Made by a program: the position numbers and the translations under genes. The notes below the pieces were generated by a model. The model saw nothing but the letters and a program-made list of their open reading frames with translations. It had not been told where the DNA came from and searched no databases. Of a DNA stretch of 64,000 bases, positions 8,713 to 17,262 are shown one piece after another (the stretch's first letter is position 1; each line of letters begins with the position of its first letter). The stretch covers positions 24,404 to 88,403 of the forward strand of contig JAFRBA010000246.1 of assembly GCA_017405115.1 (NCBI GenBank), given 5' to 3'. Origin of the DNA: Kiritimatiellia bacterium. GTDB taxonomy: Bacteria; Verrucomicrobiota; Kiritimatiellia; RFP12; UBA1067.

Positions 8713-9801
8713 TCAGATCGTCTCGCCGTGTATGAACACCGGTGGCGGCATGGCCTGCGGCGCATCCCTGCCGCCATTGAGCCAGGAAACGACGAAATCA
8801 GCAACAGCGTCGCCACGCGCAATCGGATCCTGCTCTATGCGGGCGAGATCCTTGACGTATACAGGGCCATTGCCCCTGTTCGCGAACGTAAGCACCTTCA
8901 CGTCCTCGGGGATGCGGACTCCCGACGTGGCAAGCGCCATAAGCGCACCCTTTGCCACGTAGTCGTCGAGAAAGAAGAAAAGGTCCGGCAGCGCCGGACG
9001 TTGCGACTTCAGCCGCTGGAGGAACGCGCGCATGACGCCGCGCGGGATGTCCTCGTACCATAGCGTCTCGTTCGCGCACGGAACCGTCCACTCGCGGACT
9101 GCGATCCCCGCACGGCGGAATGCGGCGGCGTATGGGCGCTTCACTACGTGGAAATCCACCAGCTCTGCCGTGCGCACGCCGCGCCTCGCGCAGAACTCGG
9201 CGACTTCACCCGCCACGTCGTCGGCGACGCGCAGACGCCCGACGCAGTTGCGGCATCGACTTGCGGCGCAACCATCGCCGGCGGCAAGCACAAATGGAAC
9301 GCCCGATTCGTCCAGGGCGTCGATCACTCGCTTCTTGAAGTGGAACGACACGGCCAAGTCGAATCTGTCCGAGAGTGCGATGTCGAGCGAGACTGGCACG
9401 TCCTCCGGATCGGGGACAATCACCCGCGAAACCTGTATCCCGGCCTTCTCGCACCGTTCCTGGAGGCGATGAGCCACATAGTCCGAGAAGAACCCCTCGT
9501 TCGGCAGGACGAGCAGCACGCGTGCCTGGCACTTCGGCATCTCGGGCGTGACGGCCAAGTAGCCAGCCCGCGGCACGGCTCTCAGCCATCCGTCGCGGAC
9601 GAGCCTTCCGTACGCAGCCTTCGTCACTTTCACGCTCACGCCCAGCTCGTCCGCGAGGGCACGGAGCGACGGCACGGCAGACCCAATCTTGATGCGACCT
9701 GCGAAGATGCGCTCGCGCATGCCCTTGTAGACCTGGTCTACGAGCGAACGCGCCGACGAGCGGTCTATGGCAAAGCCGCACTCTGTCGTTTTCCTGGACA
9801 C
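8713..9801 (-). CDS. GntR-type winged-helix regulator with LacI/PBP-like effector domain
   Basis: Transcription factor of 362 residues. A GntR winged helix lies at about residues 15-80 (PSLRALADELGVSVKVTKAAY, RDGWLRAVPRAGYLAV). A periplasmic-binding-protein-like sugar-sensing domain follows (VLLVLPNEGFFSDYV onward, with KVLTFANRG near 320 as in LacI/GalR proteins). This domain order is that of AraR-type regulators. The start codon is GTG at 9801, exactly where transcription should begin from the -10 box at 9808-9816, so the mRNA is probably leaderless. It lies upstream of the DUF4838 gene. Elements R1 and R2 are its likely operators. The inducer is unknown but is probably a sugar. Confidence 0.87.
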   Translation of the reverse strand: MSRKTTECGFAIDRSSARSLVDQVYKGMRERIFAGRIKIGSAVPSLRALADELGVSVKVTKAAYGRLVRDGWLRAVPRAGYLAVTPEMPKCQARVLLVLPNEGFFSDYVAHRLQERCEKAGIQVSRVIVPDPEDVPVSLDIALSDRFDLAVSFHFKKRVIDALDESGVPFVLAAGDGCAASRCRNCVGRLRVADDVAGEVAEFCARRGVRTAELVDFHVVKRPYAAAFRRAGIAVREWTVPCANETLWYEDIPRGVMRAFLQRLKSQRPALPDLFFFLDDYVAKGALMALATSGVRIPEDVKVLTFANRGNGPVYVKDLARIEQDPIARGDAVADFVVSWLNGGRDAPQAMPPPVFIHGETI

Positions 9802-9807
9802 GCCGTG

Positions 9808-9816
9808 ATTATACCA
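9808..9816 (-). promoter_or_regulatory. Extended -10 of GntR-type regulator, leaderless start
   Basis: TGGTATAAT on the minus strand. Only 6 nt separate the hexamer from the GTG start at 9801, so the start codon coincides with the expected +1. Confidence 0.65.
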
Positions 9817-9895
9817 TTTTCAGCGGCGTTTGGCTGCGGAGAATCCTCGGGCGCATCCGCGAATCGTGCAACAACCACGAAACGTTACGCAAAAC

Positions 9896-10027
9896 GGTAG
9901 GGCGCGCGCGCCGAAAAGCCACGCCAGTCGCATGTCAACGGCGACCCAATTGCGGCGTGCGCATATCCCCCGAGCAACGCGAGCATTGCGAAGCAATGTC
10001 GCTAGAGGGGCGCGCGCCCGCCCTACC
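9896..10027. repeat. Inverted-repeat element with GGTAGGGC ends in the gap before asd
   Basis: The gap 9817-10097 has no gene I can support. It contains GGTAGGGCGCGCGCGCC at 9896-9912 and its approximate inverse (ending GCCCGCCCTACC) at 10008-10027. The element is about 132 bp long. The GGTAGGGC terminus recurs at 56353-56410. It resembles a small non-autonomous repeat (MITE or REP type). No transposase is present. Confidence 0.5.
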
Positions 10028-10097
10028 AATTCAATCGACTGTACGATTCACGGATGCGCCCAGCCACGCGTTGGCAGACCTCGTGGCCTACATTGCG

Positions 10098-11111
10098 TCA
10101 AACCAGTCCGCGGGCGATCAGATGCTCGGCTATCTCGACGGCGTTGAGCGCGGCGCCGCGCAGCAGCTGGTCGCCGGAGACGAACATCTCGATGCCCCTG
10201 CGGTCGTTGCGCGAAATGTCCTGGCGGATGCGGCCAGCCAGCACGTCGTACTTCGCCGTCGCGTCGAGTGGCATGGGGTAGACGCCGTTAAGCGGGTCGT
10301 CCACGACTTTGACGCCCTCGGCCTTCGACAGGATCTCGCGCACCTCCTCGGGCGTCACCTCCTCCTCGAACTCGAGGTTCAGCGACTCCGAATGGGCGCG
10401 GGCTATCGGCACGCGCACGGAGGTGCACGAGAGGAGCAGGTCCGGCGCATGAAGCATCTTGCGCGCCTCGTTGCGCATCTTCAGCTCCTCGAGCGTGTAC
10501 CAGTTCGTCTCGTCGAACTTGTCGATGTGCGGAATGAGGTTGTACATCAGCTGGTGCTGGAACGCCTTGACAGTCAGCGGCCTGCCCTCCGCGTATTCGC
10601 GTATCTGTTCCTCGAGCTCCGCGAGGCCTGGCGCGCCGGCGCCCGACGCCGCCTGGTAGGTGGCCGCGACTACGCGCCTGAGGCGCTTGGCCTTGTGCAG
10701 CGGCGCCACCGCCTCGAGCATGATGGCCGTGGTGCAGTTGGGGTTAGCTATGACGCCCTTGTTCCAGTCGAGGTCCTCGGCGTTCACCTGGGGCACAACG
10801 AGCGGCACGTCCGGATCCTGGCGGAAGGCTCGGGAGTTGTCGATCATCTTGGCGCCCGCCCTGACTACGGCGTCGCGCAGCTTGACGGCCACGTCGGTCT
10901 TTCCGGCGAAGAGCACGATGTCCATGCCCTCGAAACTGTCCTCCGTCGCCGGCAGCACGTGGTAGGTCTCCCCGAGTATCTCCTCGTCGCGCTCGCGCGA
11001 CGCGAAGACCTGCACCTTCCCCGCCACGGGGAAGCGGCGGTCGCGCAGGACCTTTATCATCTCAGTGCCGACGGCGCCGACGCCGACCAGCCCGACCTTG
11101 TAGTCTCTCAT
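10098..11111 (-). CDS. asd: Aspartate-semialdehyde dehydrogenase
   Basis: Reduces aspartyl phosphate to aspartate semialdehyde with NADPH, in the pathway to lysine/diaminopimelate, threonine and methionine. At 337 residues it has the usual length. The N-terminal dinucleotide fold shows GVGAVGTEMIKVL. The catalytic cysteine lies in NPNCTT. The QAASGAGAPGLAEL segment and the RVPIARAHSE segment with the catalytic His are all present. Cytoplasmic. The start at 11111 has GAGGAGAGAACG upstream and a TGATATAAT box at 11139-11147. It lies downstream of the SurA-like gene, with its own promoter. Confidence 0.95.
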   Translation of the reverse strand: MRDYKVGLVGVGAVGTEMIKVLRDRRFPVAGKVQVFASRERDEEILGETYHVLPATEDSFEGMDIVLFAGKTDVAVKLRDAVVRAGAKMIDNSRAFRQDPDVPLVVPQVNAEDLDWNKGVIANPNCTTAIMLEAVAPLHKAKRLRRVVAATYQAASGAGAPGLAELEEQIREYAEGRPLTVKAFQHQLMYNLIPHIDKFDETNWYTLEELKMRNEARKMLHAPDLLLSCTSVRVPIARAHSESLNLEFEEEVTPEEVREILSKAEGVKVVDDPLNGVYPMPLDATAKYDVLAGRIRQDISRNDRRGIEMFVSGDQLLRGAALNAVEIAEHLIARGLV

Positions 11112-11138
11112 CGTTCTCTCCTCTTCGGTGGAGCGCGT

Positions 11139-11147
11139 ATTATATCA
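11139..11147 (-). promoter_or_regulatory. Extended -10 promoter of asd
   Basis: TGATATAAT on the minus strand; predicted +1 near 11132, giving a 21-nt leader with a GAGGAGAG ribosome-binding site. The box overlaps the stop region of the SurA-like gene. Confidence 0.55.
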
Positions 11148-12008
11148 AAAAACGCGGATGTACGTCTCGGCCCTGAGCCGCTCTATCCACGCCTTGTAGA
11201 GCCTCTCGGTCTCCGCAGCCTTCACGGCGGCCTCCACGTCGTCGTACGCCTCCTCCAGCGAAAGGCGCTTGGTCTCGGTCTCGGCGTCCTTACGCAGCAG
11301 GAAGCTCCAGCCGTCGAGCTCTATCCACCTGCTGATGGTGCCCTTAGGCATGGCCTCTATCTCGCGGCATATCTCCGGCTTGAACTGCTCCTCCGGACGC
11401 ACGTTCTCGTACTTGCGCCCCCCGAGCTCCGCGAAGTCCTTCTCCTTCAGCGCGGCGGAGATCTCGTCGCGGCGACTGGCTTCCTCGGGCTTCAGCATTA
11501 TCACGGACACCGAGACCTTGCGGTCGGACGTGTAGCGCTCAGGATGCGCCTCGTACTCCCTGCGGACCGCCGCCGGCGAAGCCGCCACGTTCTTCTCGAT
11601 GACGTTCCAGCGCATGGCGCCGACAACCATGTCCTCCTTCATCCGGGCGTACCACTCCGGATAGGTGGTCTTCTGGCGGGCAAGGGCCTCGATCAGCTTG
11701 CTGCGGTCGCCGTCGAACGCCTTGGCGATGATCTCGCGCACGCGGTTCTCGACCACCCACTCCTGCATGGTCATCTTCGCCTCCGCCGCCGCCTTCAGGA
11801 TGAGCTTGCGGTCGATCATCTCGTTGCGCACCTCGGCGTAGCGCGAGTCGTTCTTCTCGCCCATGCGGCGCATCTCCTCGTAGACGTCGGACTTGAGGAT
11901 GGTCTCCGAACCGACCTTCGCCGCCACGCCGTCCACTTCGAAGGCGTACGCCGCAAGGGCCCCGAATGCCAGCGCCCAGCCGCAAACCAATGCTGTCTTC
12001 TTCTCCAT
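11145..12008 (-). CDS. Exported SurA/PpiC-like chaperone or peptidyl-prolyl isomerase
   Basis: Periplasmic protein of 287 residues with a signal peptide (CGWALAFGALAAYA). The SurA N-terminal domain follows: a short strand VDGVAAKVGSETILKSDV and helices including VRNEMIDRKLILKAAAEAKM. A reduced rotamase-like part comes after it (VSVSVIMLKPEE; EAMPKGTISRWIELDGWSFLL). A C-terminal helix ends in VF. The likely role is escorting outer-membrane proteins, which fits the barrel and autotransporter-like genes in the window. The start has GAGGAGGACATC directly upstream and a TGGTATAAT promoter at 12059-12067. Isomerase activity is uncertain because the rotamase domain is short. Confidence 0.75.
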   Translation of the reverse strand: MEKKTALVCGWALAFGALAAYAFEVDGVAAKVGSETILKSDVYEEMRRMGEKNDSRYAEVRNEMIDRKLILKAAAEAKMTMQEWVVENRVREIIAKAFDGDRSKLIEALARQKTTYPEWYARMKEDMVVGAMRWNVIEKNVAASPAAVRREYEAHPERYTSDRKVSVSVIMLKPEEASRRDEISAALKEKDFAELGGRKYENVRPEEQFKPEICREIEAMPKGTISRWIELDGWSFLLRKDAETETKRLSLEEAYDDVEAAVKAAETERLYKAWIERLRAETYIRVF

Positions 12009-12058
12009 GATGTCCTCCTCGGCCGCAGGGCCTCAGCGCGGCCGCGTCCCAAGGGGGA

Positions 12059-12067
12059 ATTATACCA
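12059..12067 (-). promoter_or_regulatory. Extended -10 promoter of the SurA-like gene
   Basis: TGGTATAAT on the minus strand; predicted +1 near 12052, leaving a leader of about 44 nt with GAGGAGG before the ATG. Confidence 0.65.
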
Positions 12068-12113
12068 TAAGGGCGCTTGCGTCCGCAATGGGGCGCAAAT
12101 CGGCTCGCGGCGG

Positions 12114-14876
12114 TCAGGACGGCTTCGCGCCGAGGTCGCTAAGCTTCATGGAGATGACGCGGGAGACGCCCTTCTCCTGCTGGGAGACGCCGTACACGAG
12201 GTCGCTGCCGGCGATCGTGTGCTGGTTGTGGGTTATGATGAGGAACTGCGACTGGACGAGGAACTCCTTGAGCTGCTCGACGAACCGCCCGATGTTGGCG
12301 TCGTCCAGCGCGGCGTCGAGCTCGTCGAGCATGCAGAACGGCGCGGGCTTGATCATGAAGATCGAGAACAGCAGGGCGACGGCCGTCATCGTGCGCTCGC
12401 CGCCGGAGAGCAGGGTCACGGACTGGGGGCGCTTTCCGGGCGGACGCGCTATTATGTCGATGCCGCACTCGAGCGGGTCGTCCTCGCCCTCCAGCAGCAC
12501 GAGCCTCGCCTCCCCGCCGCCGAAGAGCCGCGTGAACATCGTCTGGAAGTTCTTGTTCGCCTGCTCGAACGTCGTGCGGAAAAGGTCCGAAGAGGTCGTG
12601 TTAAGGTTGGTTATGAGCTCCAGTATCTGCGCCTTCGCGGCAAGGAGGTCCTCCTCCTGCGCCTTCTCCTTCGCGTAGCGCTCCTCGAGCTCGCGGCACT
12701 CGTCCACGGCGACCATGTTTACAGGCCCCAGCGCGGCGATCTCGGCCTGCAGGCGGGCGACGGTCCCCTCCAGCTCCTCCGTCGGCGGAACCTCGCCTCG
12801 CGGCCACTCGGGATCGGGCTCGCGCATCACGGCGTCCGCAAAGAGACCGTATTCGTCCTGGAGGTGCTCGTAGACGTTCTGCCTGCGCATCGTCGCCTCC
12901 GCCGCCTGCACCTCGAGCTTGCCGCGGAAGTCCCTGGCCTGGTCGAGCTCCGCGCGCCGGCGCGAGACCTCCTGGTCGGCCGCGGATATGCGCTCGAGCA
13001 TCTCGGCCCTGCGCCCGCGCTCGTCGTTGATGAGCGAGACGAACCCGGACGCCTTCTCGCGCAGCTCGTCGAGCTGCGAAAGGAGGTCGCCCGACTCGTC
13101 CGTGAGGCGCGCGATCGACTCCTCGTAGCCGCGCACGCCCTCCTCGCGGCCGGCGATCGCGCGCTCCAGCTCCTCGCGCCGGTTCCGGGCGGTCTCGTTC
13201 TGCTGCCCGACGAACGAAAGCTCCTGCTCCATCTGGCTCGCGGCGATGCGCCGCTCGGTGAGCCGCTGCGACTCCTGCACGTTCGCGACCTCGAGCTGCC
13301 GGAGCGTCTCGGTGTCGCGCTCGACCTGCGCAAGGAGCGCGTCGCGCCTCGCGACGGCGCCCTCCACCTCGGCGGACATGGCCTCCAGCTGCGCGACCAC
13401 GTCGGCGTTCTCCATGCCTGCCTTGAACGAACTCTTCGGGACGCGCAGGCTCAGCCGCCCGTCGCGCACGGAGAACGCCGCCTTTATGGCAGGCGCGCCA
13501 GGGGCGACGCACAGCCCGCCGAGCGCGGCCTCCGCGTCGTCGCGGCAGGCGTCCGCAACCACAACGCAGTCCAGAAGCCGGCGGCCTGAATCCCCCGCGC
13601 CGCCGATGACGGCCGACACGCTCTCCTCTTCGTCCTCGACCTCCTGCTCGTGCTTCAGCCTCAGCTTTATCAGCTCCTCGCGGCGCTCGTTCGCCTCGCG
13701 CTCCAGCTGCACCGACTCGGTGCGCGCCGACTGCACCGCCGAGCGCAGCTCGTCCATCTTCTGCTGCGAGTCGGCGAACGTCGCCTCGGACTCCGCCAGC
13801 GACTCCCTTGCCGCGGCGAGCGAATCGGTCAGGAGCGTGGTCTTCTGCTCCAGCGACTCCGCCTGCATCCGGACGTCCTCGAGGGCCCGGCGCGCCCCCT
13901 CTATCTCGACCCTGTCGCGGTCGGCGAAGGCCTTGTACTCGGCCACGCGCTGCGCGTTCACGCCTATCACCTCGTTGGCGCGGCGGTACTCGCCCTCGGC
14001 CGCGGCCTGCTGCGAGGCGAGCGTCTGCAGGCGCTCCTCGAGCTCGTGTATCTGCTGGTGCAGGTCCTGCGCGCGGGCCTCCGCGCCGGACACGGCCTCC
14101 TGCGCCTCGGCGATCGCCTTGTCGACCTCGTTGCGGTTCGCCGCGTTCTGCTCGAGCTCCAGGTCGAAGTCGTGTATCTTGCGCTTGGACACGAAGATGT
14201 CGATGCCGCGGAGACTGTCCCTCAGCTCCTTGTACTTCTTGGCCTTCCCGACCTGGCGCTGCAGGGAGCCGATCTGGCGCTTCATCTCGCGCAGCACGTC
14301 CGCCTCGCGCAGGAGGTTCTGCTCCGTCTGCTCGATCTTGCGCAGCGCCTCCTTGCGGTCGGCCTTGAACTTGGTGATGCCGGCGGCCTCCTCGAACACG
14401 GCGCGGCGGTCCTCCGGGCGGGACGACAGGATCGCGTCGATCTGGCCCTGGGCCATCACGGAGTATGAGCTCGTGCCTATGCCCGTTCCCATGAACAGGT
14501 GCTGCACGTCCTTCAGGCGGCTCTGCTGCTTGTTGATGAAGTACTCGCCCGAGCCGTCGCGGTACACGCGGCGAGTGACCGTGACCTCGTGGTAGTCCGT
14601 GCCGAGCTCCTTCTCGCAGTCGGCGAACGTGATCGACACCTCCGCAAGGCCCAGCGGCTTGCGCGTGTCGGTTCCGTTGAAGACTACGTCCACCAGCTTG
14701 GAGCACCTGAGCGCCGTCGGCTTCTGCTCGCCGAGCACCCAGCGTATCGCGTCGGACACGTTCGACTTGCCGCAGCCGTTCGGTCCCACGATCGCCGTCA
14801 GACCGGGCTCGAAGGTGAGCCTGGTCTTGTCGGCGAACGACTTGAACCCGATTACGTCTAGCTGCTTCAGGTACAT
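12114..14876 (-). CDS. smc: Chromosome segregation ATPase SMC with short arms and tiny hinge
   Basis: DNA-organising ATPase of 920 residues; bacterial SMC is usually about 1150-1200. The Walker A motif GPNGCGKS is at 31-38, and the Q-loop region MAQGQIDAILSSRPEDRR is conserved. Coiled coil runs from about 165 to 420 and from about 490 to 690. The ABC signature LLSGGERTMTA is at about 822 and Walker B CMLDELDAALDD at about 848. Where a 150-200 residue hinge is expected, only about 65 residues (about 423-488) are non-coiled. That stretch keeps CVVVADACRDDAEAALGG, which looks like one half of a hinge. The head is intact, so the ATPase should work. Whether the hinge dimerises normally is unclear. 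No scpA/scpB lies nearby. The ATG at 14876 is preceded by a TGGTAAAAT box but no clear ribosome-binding site. Confidence 0.92.
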   Translation of the reverse strand: MYLKQLDVIGFKSFADKTRLTFEPGLTAIVGPNGCGKSNVSDAIRWVLGEQKPTALRCSKLVDVVFNGTDTRKPLGLAEVSITFADCEKELGTDYHEVTVTRRVYRDGSGEYFINKQQSRLKDVQHLFMGTGIGTSSYSVMAQGQIDAILSSRPEDRRAVFEEAAGITKFKADRKEALRKIEQTEQNLLREADVLREMKRQIGSLQRQVGKAKKYKELRDSLRGIDIFVSKRKIHDFDLELEQNAANRNEVDKAIAEAQEAVSGAEARAQDLHQQIHELEERLQTLASQQAAAEGEYRRANEVIGVNAQRVAEYKAFADRDRVEIEGARRALEDVRMQAESLEQKTTLLTDSLAAARESLAESEATFADSQQKMDELRSAVQSARTESVQLEREANERREELIKLRLKHEQEVEDEEESVSAVIGGAGDSGRRLLDCVVVADACRDDAEAALGGLCVAPGAPAIKAAFSVRDGRLSLRVPKSSFKAGMENADVVAQLEAMSAEVEGAVARRDALLAQVERDTETLRQLEVANVQESQRLTERRIAASQMEQELSFVGQQNETARNRREELERAIAGREEGVRGYEESIARLTDESGDLLSQLDELREKASGFVSLINDERGRRAEMLERISAADQEVSRRRAELDQARDFRGKLEVQAAEATMRRQNVYEHLQDEYGLFADAVMREPDPEWPRGEVPPTEELEGTVARLQAEIAALGPVNMVAVDECRELEERYAKEKAQEEDLLAAKAQILELITNLNTTSSDLFRTTFEQANKNFQTMFTRLFGGGEARLVLLEGEDDPLECGIDIIARPPGKRPQSVTLLSGGERTMTAVALLFSIFMIKPAPFCMLDELDAALDDANIGRFVEQLKEFLVQSQFLIITHNQHTIAGSDLVYGVSQQEKGVSRVISMKLSDLGAKPS

Positions 14877-14909
14877 CTGCTACGGCATGTCCACGTTAAC
14901 TTGGAGGGT

Positions 14910-14918
14910 ATTTTACCA
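14910..14918 (-). promoter_or_regulatory. Putative extended -10 promoter of smc
   Basis: TGGTAAAAT on the minus strand; predicted +1 near 14903, giving a leader of about 27 nt without a visible Shine-Dalgarno sequence. Confidence 0.45.
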
Positions 14919-14955
14919 AAAATCACTCCGCGCTGACAAGCCGCGCGCCGGACGC

Positions 14956-17262
14956 TCATGGAAGATACGTGCCGCGGAAGTCGATGCCATGCCCCTTCAG
15001 GTCGGGACCGAAATAGAAGCCCGGCTGCGGCGGCTGGTTGTAGCCGACCGACTCCGTCGCGAGCGAAATGCGGTAGGGCGGGTCCTGCAGGAACGTCCAG
15101 AAGCGGAAGTCGGGCGCGATGTCGCTCACGTACAGCCGCAGCTCGCACGGATCCTCCGGGTTCCGGAGAACGACCTCCTCCCGCCAGTCGCCGAGTATGT
15201 CGCCGGAAAAGCACGGGTTGTCCTTCGAACCGTTGTTGGAGCAGCCGCCTTCTAGTTCGCGGACGATCGACCTGCACCCCTTCGCCGCATTGTAGCCGCC
15301 TATCGTGCTGCCGCCAAGCCAGCTGCGGGTCATGTCGCCGGTCCACCAGACGAGAAAGGAATAGCCAGGCCCCCTGTCCTTCTGCGGAGTGCGCTGCCTG
15401 TTGAAGTTCGCGGAATAGAACCCCTCGAACCAAGGCCCCCAGAACTCCGTGCCGGGCAGCTCCGGGTCGATGTCGGCCGCAATCGCGCGAGGCGTGTCAC
15501 GGAAAGATTCTATGCGCTTCAGCACGCGCCCCGTCCCCGCGTCTCGCAGGCAGAGTCCGCGGCCGCCGGATTCGAGACAGGTCCACACTTGAAGTCCCCG
15601 GCGGTATGGCGTCACCTGTATGAGGTTTATCGCGTCCCCGTGCCCGAGGCGCGTCGTGTGAAGCCCCTTTCCATCATCGTCGACGGCCATCTGCCCGTAG
15701 ACGATCTCGTCCCTTCCGTCGAAGTCGACATCGCCGACGCGAAGGTTGTGATTGCCCTGCCCGGAGTATCCGAGCGACTTCCACGGCTCCTGCCAGCTGT
15801 CGAACTGCCAGCGGCGCGACAGCGTCTTGCCGTTCCAGTCCCAAGCCGTGAGCACGCTCCTGTCGTAGTAGCCGCGGCACATGACCAGCGACGGATGCGC
15901 GCCGTCCAGGTACGCGACGCAGGCGAGGAAGCGGAAGCCGCGGTTGTGGTTGTCGCGCCTGTTGCTCGACCAGTGCGAGCCGTCGACATACGCCGGATCG
16001 TACGGGACGTTCGCGAGCACGCGCCCGTCGCGCCCTGAGAAGACCGTGAGGAACTCCGGCGCAGTGCGTATCTGGCCGTCCTTGTCCACATGGTCGGCTC
16101 GAGGGTCGCCAAGCGTCTTTCCCTTGCCGTCGACAGCCCCGTCCGACGTCCGCATCGCGACCTCCGCGATTCCGTCGCCGTCGAGGTCGTAGACCATGAA
16201 CTCGTCGTAGTGCGGACCAGAGCGCACGTTTGCCCCCGGCGTTAGCCGCCAGAGCCGCCTCTGCGCGCGCATGTCGTAGCCGTCGTAGAAGACTGGCGCG
16301 GTGCGACCGAAGTGCGCGTTGTCCTTCCCGTTCGCGTTCCACTTGATCACAAGCTCAAGCTCCCCGTCTCCGTCCAGGTCACCCACCGAGCAGTCGTTCG
16401 CGAGATAGGGCACAGGCGCCGCCTCTGGCTCGTCGGGGTTTTTCCACGGCGGAGGTGGCTCGACCTTGAGCGGAATGAAGCCGACCGGCGCGTCTGGCGG
16501 AACTCGCCATTCGCGCCCCGGCTTCTTCGATTCGCGTTCGCCAAGAACGGGCCTCACAGAATATGCCGCGCCGCGCGATGGATTGAACGCCGTGTCGCGG
16601 AAGAACGTGACGTCCGCGATCGGCCGGCGATTCACCTTCACCCCGTCGCGATAGACGTTGAACGCAAGGTTTGTCGGATCCTGCATCCGGTAGCGCCAGG
16701 AGACGACCGCCTCGTTCTCCACGGAGCGGAACGCCACGGTCCCTCGCCCGAGCCGTTCAAGCCTGATGCGCGAGAAGTCGTATGCCGTCGCAGGCTGCGG
16801 AAACACCTTCTCCCGCGGGGCGATGTAGACGGCCATCGCGCCCGGCTTCACGGTCACGTTGACGAACTCGCCTCGTATCGCGATCGAAAACGACTCGGCG
16901 GACAGGCCGTTGTTCGCGACGATGGCGACCGGTCGCTTCGCCGCGTCGCGTATCCCCCAGAGCCCGAGCTTGTTCTCCCTCGTAAGCGCTTTCGCGAAGA
17001 CTAGGTCGGGGCGCGGCGTCGTGTACAGCTCGTCCTTGAGATCCCTGCGGATCGTCTCAAACCTCTTCCAGTCGAACATTCGCATCGACCATGTGTTGGG
17101 CTCGAACCGCTCGCCGCGGGGATGCCCCTCGACGCTCAAAGAAGTATGGTAGAAATTCGAGACCGTCGTATCCAGCTTCTCCATCCGCCAGGGAGACGAG
17201 GCGGAATCGCTGACGAATCCGATGACCGTGGCGGACAGCAGAGCTATGGACGAAAGCGGCAT
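14956..17262 (-). CDS. Exported rhamnogalacturonan lyase, PL11 family, with extra N-terminal region
   Basis: Cleaves the rhamnose-galacturonate backbone of rhamnogalacturonan I by beta-elimination (known for PL11). From about residue 150 the protein shows the PL11 layout: an Ig-like start (YRMQDPTNLAFNVYRDGVKVN) and a beta-propeller with calcium-type repeats such as VGDLDGDGELELVIKW, VYDLDGDGIAEVAMR and VGDVDFDGRDEIVYG. It ends GIDFRGTYLP. The first ~150 residues after the signal peptide are not part of PL11. They contain RPVAIVANNGLSAESFSI, like the terminal beta domain of another glycosidase. The ATG at 17262 overlaps the stop of the upstream esterase (TGATG), indicating translational coupling. 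It is the last gene of the operon starting at 24782. Confidence 0.88.
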   Translation of the reverse strand: MPLSSIALLSATVIGFVSDSASSPWRMEKLDTTVSNFYHTSLSVEGHPRGERFEPNTWSMRMFDWKRFETIRRDLKDELYTTPRPDLVFAKALTRENKLGLWGIRDAAKRPVAIVANNGLSAESFSIAIRGEFVNVTVKPGAMAVYIAPREKVFPQPATAYDFSRIRLERLGRGTVAFRSVENEAVVSWRYRMQDPTNLAFNVYRDGVKVNRRPIADVTFFRDTAFNPSRGAAYSVRPVLGERESKKPGREWRVPPDAPVGFIPLKVEPPPPWKNPDEPEAAPVPYLANDCSVGDLDGDGELELVIKWNANGKDNAHFGRTAPVFYDGYDMRAQRRLWRLTPGANVRSGPHYDEFMVYDLDGDGIAEVAMRTSDGAVDGKGKTLGDPRADHVDKDGQIRTAPEFLTVFSGRDGRVLANVPYDPAYVDGSHWSSNRRDNHNRGFRFLACVAYLDGAHPSLVMCRGYYDRSVLTAWDWNGKTLSRRWQFDSWQEPWKSLGYSGQGNHNLRVGDVDFDGRDEIVYGQMAVDDDGKGLHTTRLGHGDAINLIQVTPYRRGLQVWTCLESGGRGLCLRDAGTGRVLKRIESFRDTPRAIAADIDPELPGTEFWGPWFEGFYSANFNRQRTPQKDRGPGYSFLVWWTGDMTRSWLGGSTIGGYNAAKGCRSIVRELEGGCSNNGSKDNPCFSGDILGDWREEVVLRNPEDPCELRLYVSDIAPDFRFWTFLQDPPYRISLATESVGYNQPPQPGFYFGPDLKGHGIDFRGTYLP

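Noticed and set aside
9957..13589. A 1210-codon open frame on the + strand
   Set aside because: It lies opposite asd, the SurA-like gene and smc, all with clear motifs. It is a GC-driven shadow with biased composition and no recognisable domain.
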